A stretch of 64,000 nucleotides of DNA from Carboxylicivirga sp. (GTDB taxonomy: Bacteria > Bacteroidota > Bacteroidia > Bacteroidales > Marinilabiliaceae): the NCBI GenBank assembly GCA_025210475.1, contig JAOARW010000022.1:1-64000 (forward strand). Reading direction: 5' to 3'. A program made the translations under genes and the position numbers. The notes beneath the pieces are model-generated. The model was not told the origin of the DNA. It worked only from the letters and a program-made list of their open reading frames with translations, and searched no databases. Below, piece after piece: positions 62,036-64,000 of this stretch. Each line of letters starts with the position of its first letter. The stretch's first letter is position 1.

Positions 62036-64000
62036 TTAAAATGATGCACTAACGCCAAAGGTGTATGACTTAACCAACGGATAATTACCTCCATTGGAAT
62101 TATTTGGCACAGTAGGATCAATACCTTGAGGCATTTTATCAAAAGTTAATAAGTTTTGACCGCTAACATAAAATCGAACATTTGACAATTGAACTTTGTC
62201 GGCAATTGTTTTAGGTACTGTATAACCAATGGTTAAGTTTCTCAATCTTAAATAACTCGCATCGTATACGTAAGTAGAGTTTGTTCGATAATTATTACTA
62301 GAAGTTCCGTTTCTAACCTTTGGATATCTGGCATTTGGGTTCTCTTCTGTCCATGCTTCATCAACCATCCACTGAGCTGCATTACCACCATTATATAACG
62401 GCCATACCAGATATTCTCTTAAATAAACTTCACGCCCACCTACACCAGCAAAGGCAGCCGATAAATCAAAGCCTTTGTATTCAGCATTAATATTAAACCC
62501 ATAGGTAAAGGATGGGAATGGGTTTCCTAGTATGACGCGATCATCGGCATCAACTACACCATCCGGTTGACCTGTTAATTCCCCATTTTCGTCGCGTCCA
62601 TTAATATCTGCATATTTTAAATCGCCCGGTATTAAAGTTCCAAACTGCTTTGGTGAATCTTCAATTTCCTGTTCGCTCTGAAAAATACCAATTGTTTGGT
62701 ATCCATATATACTACCAACTGCTTCACCAATTTGAGTTATTGAATTTCCATCTTTAATAAATTCAACTCCGTTTAAATCTGTCACTTCATTATTTAGTGT
62801 TGCAAAGTTTCCATCTATGGAATATTTAAGTTCACCTACAGATCCTCGGTATTGCAAAGTAAAATCAAGACCAGTATTTTTCATACTAAATACATTAGCG
62901 GTTGGGGCTCCTAGACCTGTTGTATATGGAATACGCTGTGCCCCTAACAAATCCTTCGTTTGCTTATTGTAATACTCAATCGAACCGCTCAATTGATTTT
63001 GAAATAATCCGAAATCAAAGCCTATGTTAGTAGTCTCTGCCTTTTCCCAACTAATAGCACGATTGGCTAGTGTTTGCTGAGCTGCACCTTGTTGAATCGC
63101 ATCATTAGCATAGTATGAACTTCCAATAGCAATTAAACTGGCATATGGAAATGTTGAACCGATGGATTGATTACCCAATTGTCCCCATGAACCGCGGAGT
63201 TTCAAACGTGTCAAAACATTATTGTTCGGAAAAAAACTTTCGTTATGCAAGTTCCAACCAGCACTGAACGAAGGAAAAACGCCCCAACGACTATCTTTAT
63301 GAAAACGAGATGATCCATCGCGTCTTATATTGGCTGTTATCAGGTATCTATTGTCAAAGCTATAGTTAACTCGTCCGAAATAAGAAACTAAACCATAATG
63401 GTTTTCAGTTCCTGAATTACTGTCATTTTCTTCACTTCCATTGTCAATAATTGGAAATTCTGGCACAACAAAGCCATAACGTGCAGCTCCAAATTTTTCT
63501 TCACGCCAGTAAATAGATTCAAATCCGCCCAAAATAGAAAAATCATGTTTGTTTACTTGCCTTGAATAATTGATAGTTGCTGAAAAATTATCAGTTGCAG
63601 ACTCGTAGTATGATTTATTTAACTGAGCTTCATTATTAGTTCCAAAACTCTTTATAATTGGAGAAGTCGATTCAGGTGCATCATATAATTCGTACTGTGG
63701 GGCCCAAGAGCTACCTTTAGATTTATACAGTTCAGGCGTGTAAACAGCTGTTAATTTCAGATTCTTTACGGGCTCTAACTCGACTTTCATTCTGGCTCTG
63801 AAATAATCACTGGTATTGTCGCTTAAACCTCCAAGTCTGACGAACGCAACCGGATTTCCGCCTGTTGGAGGCCAGTTCCAGTTACCATTTGAATATTGCA
63901 TGGCATATATTGGCAACTGACGGTAGGTATCTCTAAGTTGAGCACCTGATATCGGATTTACCTTATTATTTTGACGATAGTTAACATCTAAACTTACATT
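62036..64000 (-). CDS. susC: SusC-like TonB-dependent transporter, C-terminal part
   Basis: The outer-membrane barrel that imports glycan fragments with TonB energy. Only about the last 650 residues are present, and the frame remains open to the window edge, so the plug domain and start lie beyond 64000. Barrel strands and SusC signatures are seen: VNYRQNNKVNPISGAQL near the edge, KGSSWAPQYELYDAPES, RWGVFPSFSAGWNLHNESFF, LRGSWGQLGNQSIGSTFPYA, GDLKYADINGRDENGE, SFTYGFNINAEYKGFDLSAA and the terminal YPLVKSYTFGVSASF. It heads the operon with SusD. An internal TTG at 63916 is not a real start because coding continues upstream. Confidence 0.96.
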   Translation of the reverse strand, partial: NVSLDVNYRQNNKVNPISGAQLRDTYRQLPIYAMQYSNGNWNWPPTGGNPVAFVRLGGLSDNTSDYFRARMKVELEPVKNLKLTAVYTPELYKSKGSSWAPQYELYDAPESTSPIIKSFGTNNEAQLNKSYYESATDNFSATINYSRQVNKHDFSILGGFESIYWREEKFGAARYGFVVPEFPIIDNGSEENDSNSGTENHYGLVSYFGRVNYSFDNRYLITANIRRDGSSRFHKDSRWGVFPSFSAGWNLHNESFFPNNNVLTRLKLRGSWGQLGNQSIGSTFPYASLIAIGSSYYANDAIQQGAAQQTLANRAISWEKAETTNIGFDFGLFQNQLSGSIEYYNKQTKDLLGAQRIPYTTGLGAPTANVFSMKNTGLDFTLQYRGSVGELKYSIDGNFATLNNEVTDLNGVEFIKDGNSITQIGEAVGSIYGYQTIGIFQSEQEIEDSPKQFGTLIPGDLKYADINGRDENGELTGQPDGVVDADDRVILGNPFPSFTYGFNINAEYKGFDLSAAFAGVGGREVYLREYLVWPLYNGGNAAQWMVDEAWTEENPNARYPKVRNGTSSNNYRTNSTYVYDASYLRLRNLTIGYTVPKTIADKVQLSNVRFYVSGQNLLTFDKMPQGIDPTVPNNSNGGNYPLVKSYTFGVSASF

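Noticed and set aside
63914..63916. Internal TTG as the SusC start
   Set aside because: The same frame stays open to the window edge with SusC-like barrel sequence, so the gene is truncated by the window.

Overview
The window comes from a member of the Bacteroidota, most likely a marine or otherwise free-living Bacteroidales/Marinilabiliales-type organism (the lineage is inferred). The evidence is a SusC/SusD pair, many secreted glycosidases with Bacteroidota-type leaders, an AT-rich genome, almost no Shine-Dalgarno sequences, and several matches to the Bacteroidota -7 promoter element TAnnTTTG placed just upstream of genes. Nearly everything is on the minus strand. No tRNA, rRNA, transposase, phage gene or CRISPR array was seen.

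Region 1 (81-4521) is regulatory: an ECF sigma factor and two paralogous membrane histidine kinases, each with an N-terminal amino-acid/solute-binding (SBP_bac_3) sensor and no receiver domain. Region 2 (5247-14984) is a complete D-glucuronate catabolic locus. UxaC isomerises glucuronate, an SDR-type UxuB reduces fructuronate, UxuA dehydrates mannonate, KdgK phosphorylates KDG, and Eda cleaves KDPG. A DctPQM TRAP transporter probably brings in the uronate, and a LacI-family regulator probably controls the locus. The divergent kdgK/uxaC promoter is a 48-bp near-perfect palindrome whose outer arms are mirror-image -7 boxes.

Region 3 (15380-64000) is one very large polysaccharide utilisation locus read leftwards from a SusC cut by the window edge. 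A first operon runs SusC, SusD, GH43, GH28-like beta-helix, beta-propeller, sulfatase, beta-propeller, GH31, SSS sodium symporter and a cytosolic FAD oxidoreductase. Further transcription units, mostly separated by hairpin terminators, carry a GH43-GH31 fusion with GH43; GH36; GH2-GH36-GH2; GH2(CBM32-like) with a Ca-dependent phospholipase C-like lipoprotein; GH20; and GH29-GH2-GH20-GH2-GH2. One GH2 gene is broken by a single missing base. The set implies a branched, at least partly sulfated heteroglycan with beta- and alpha-galactose, fucose, N-acetylhexosamine, and probably arabinose/xylose and glucuronic acid. Released glucuronate would be burned by region 2. The exact glycan cannot be read from sequence alone.

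The least explained structure is a 260-bp array of degenerate 21-bp repeats (15049-15306) between the glucuronate locus and the PUL.
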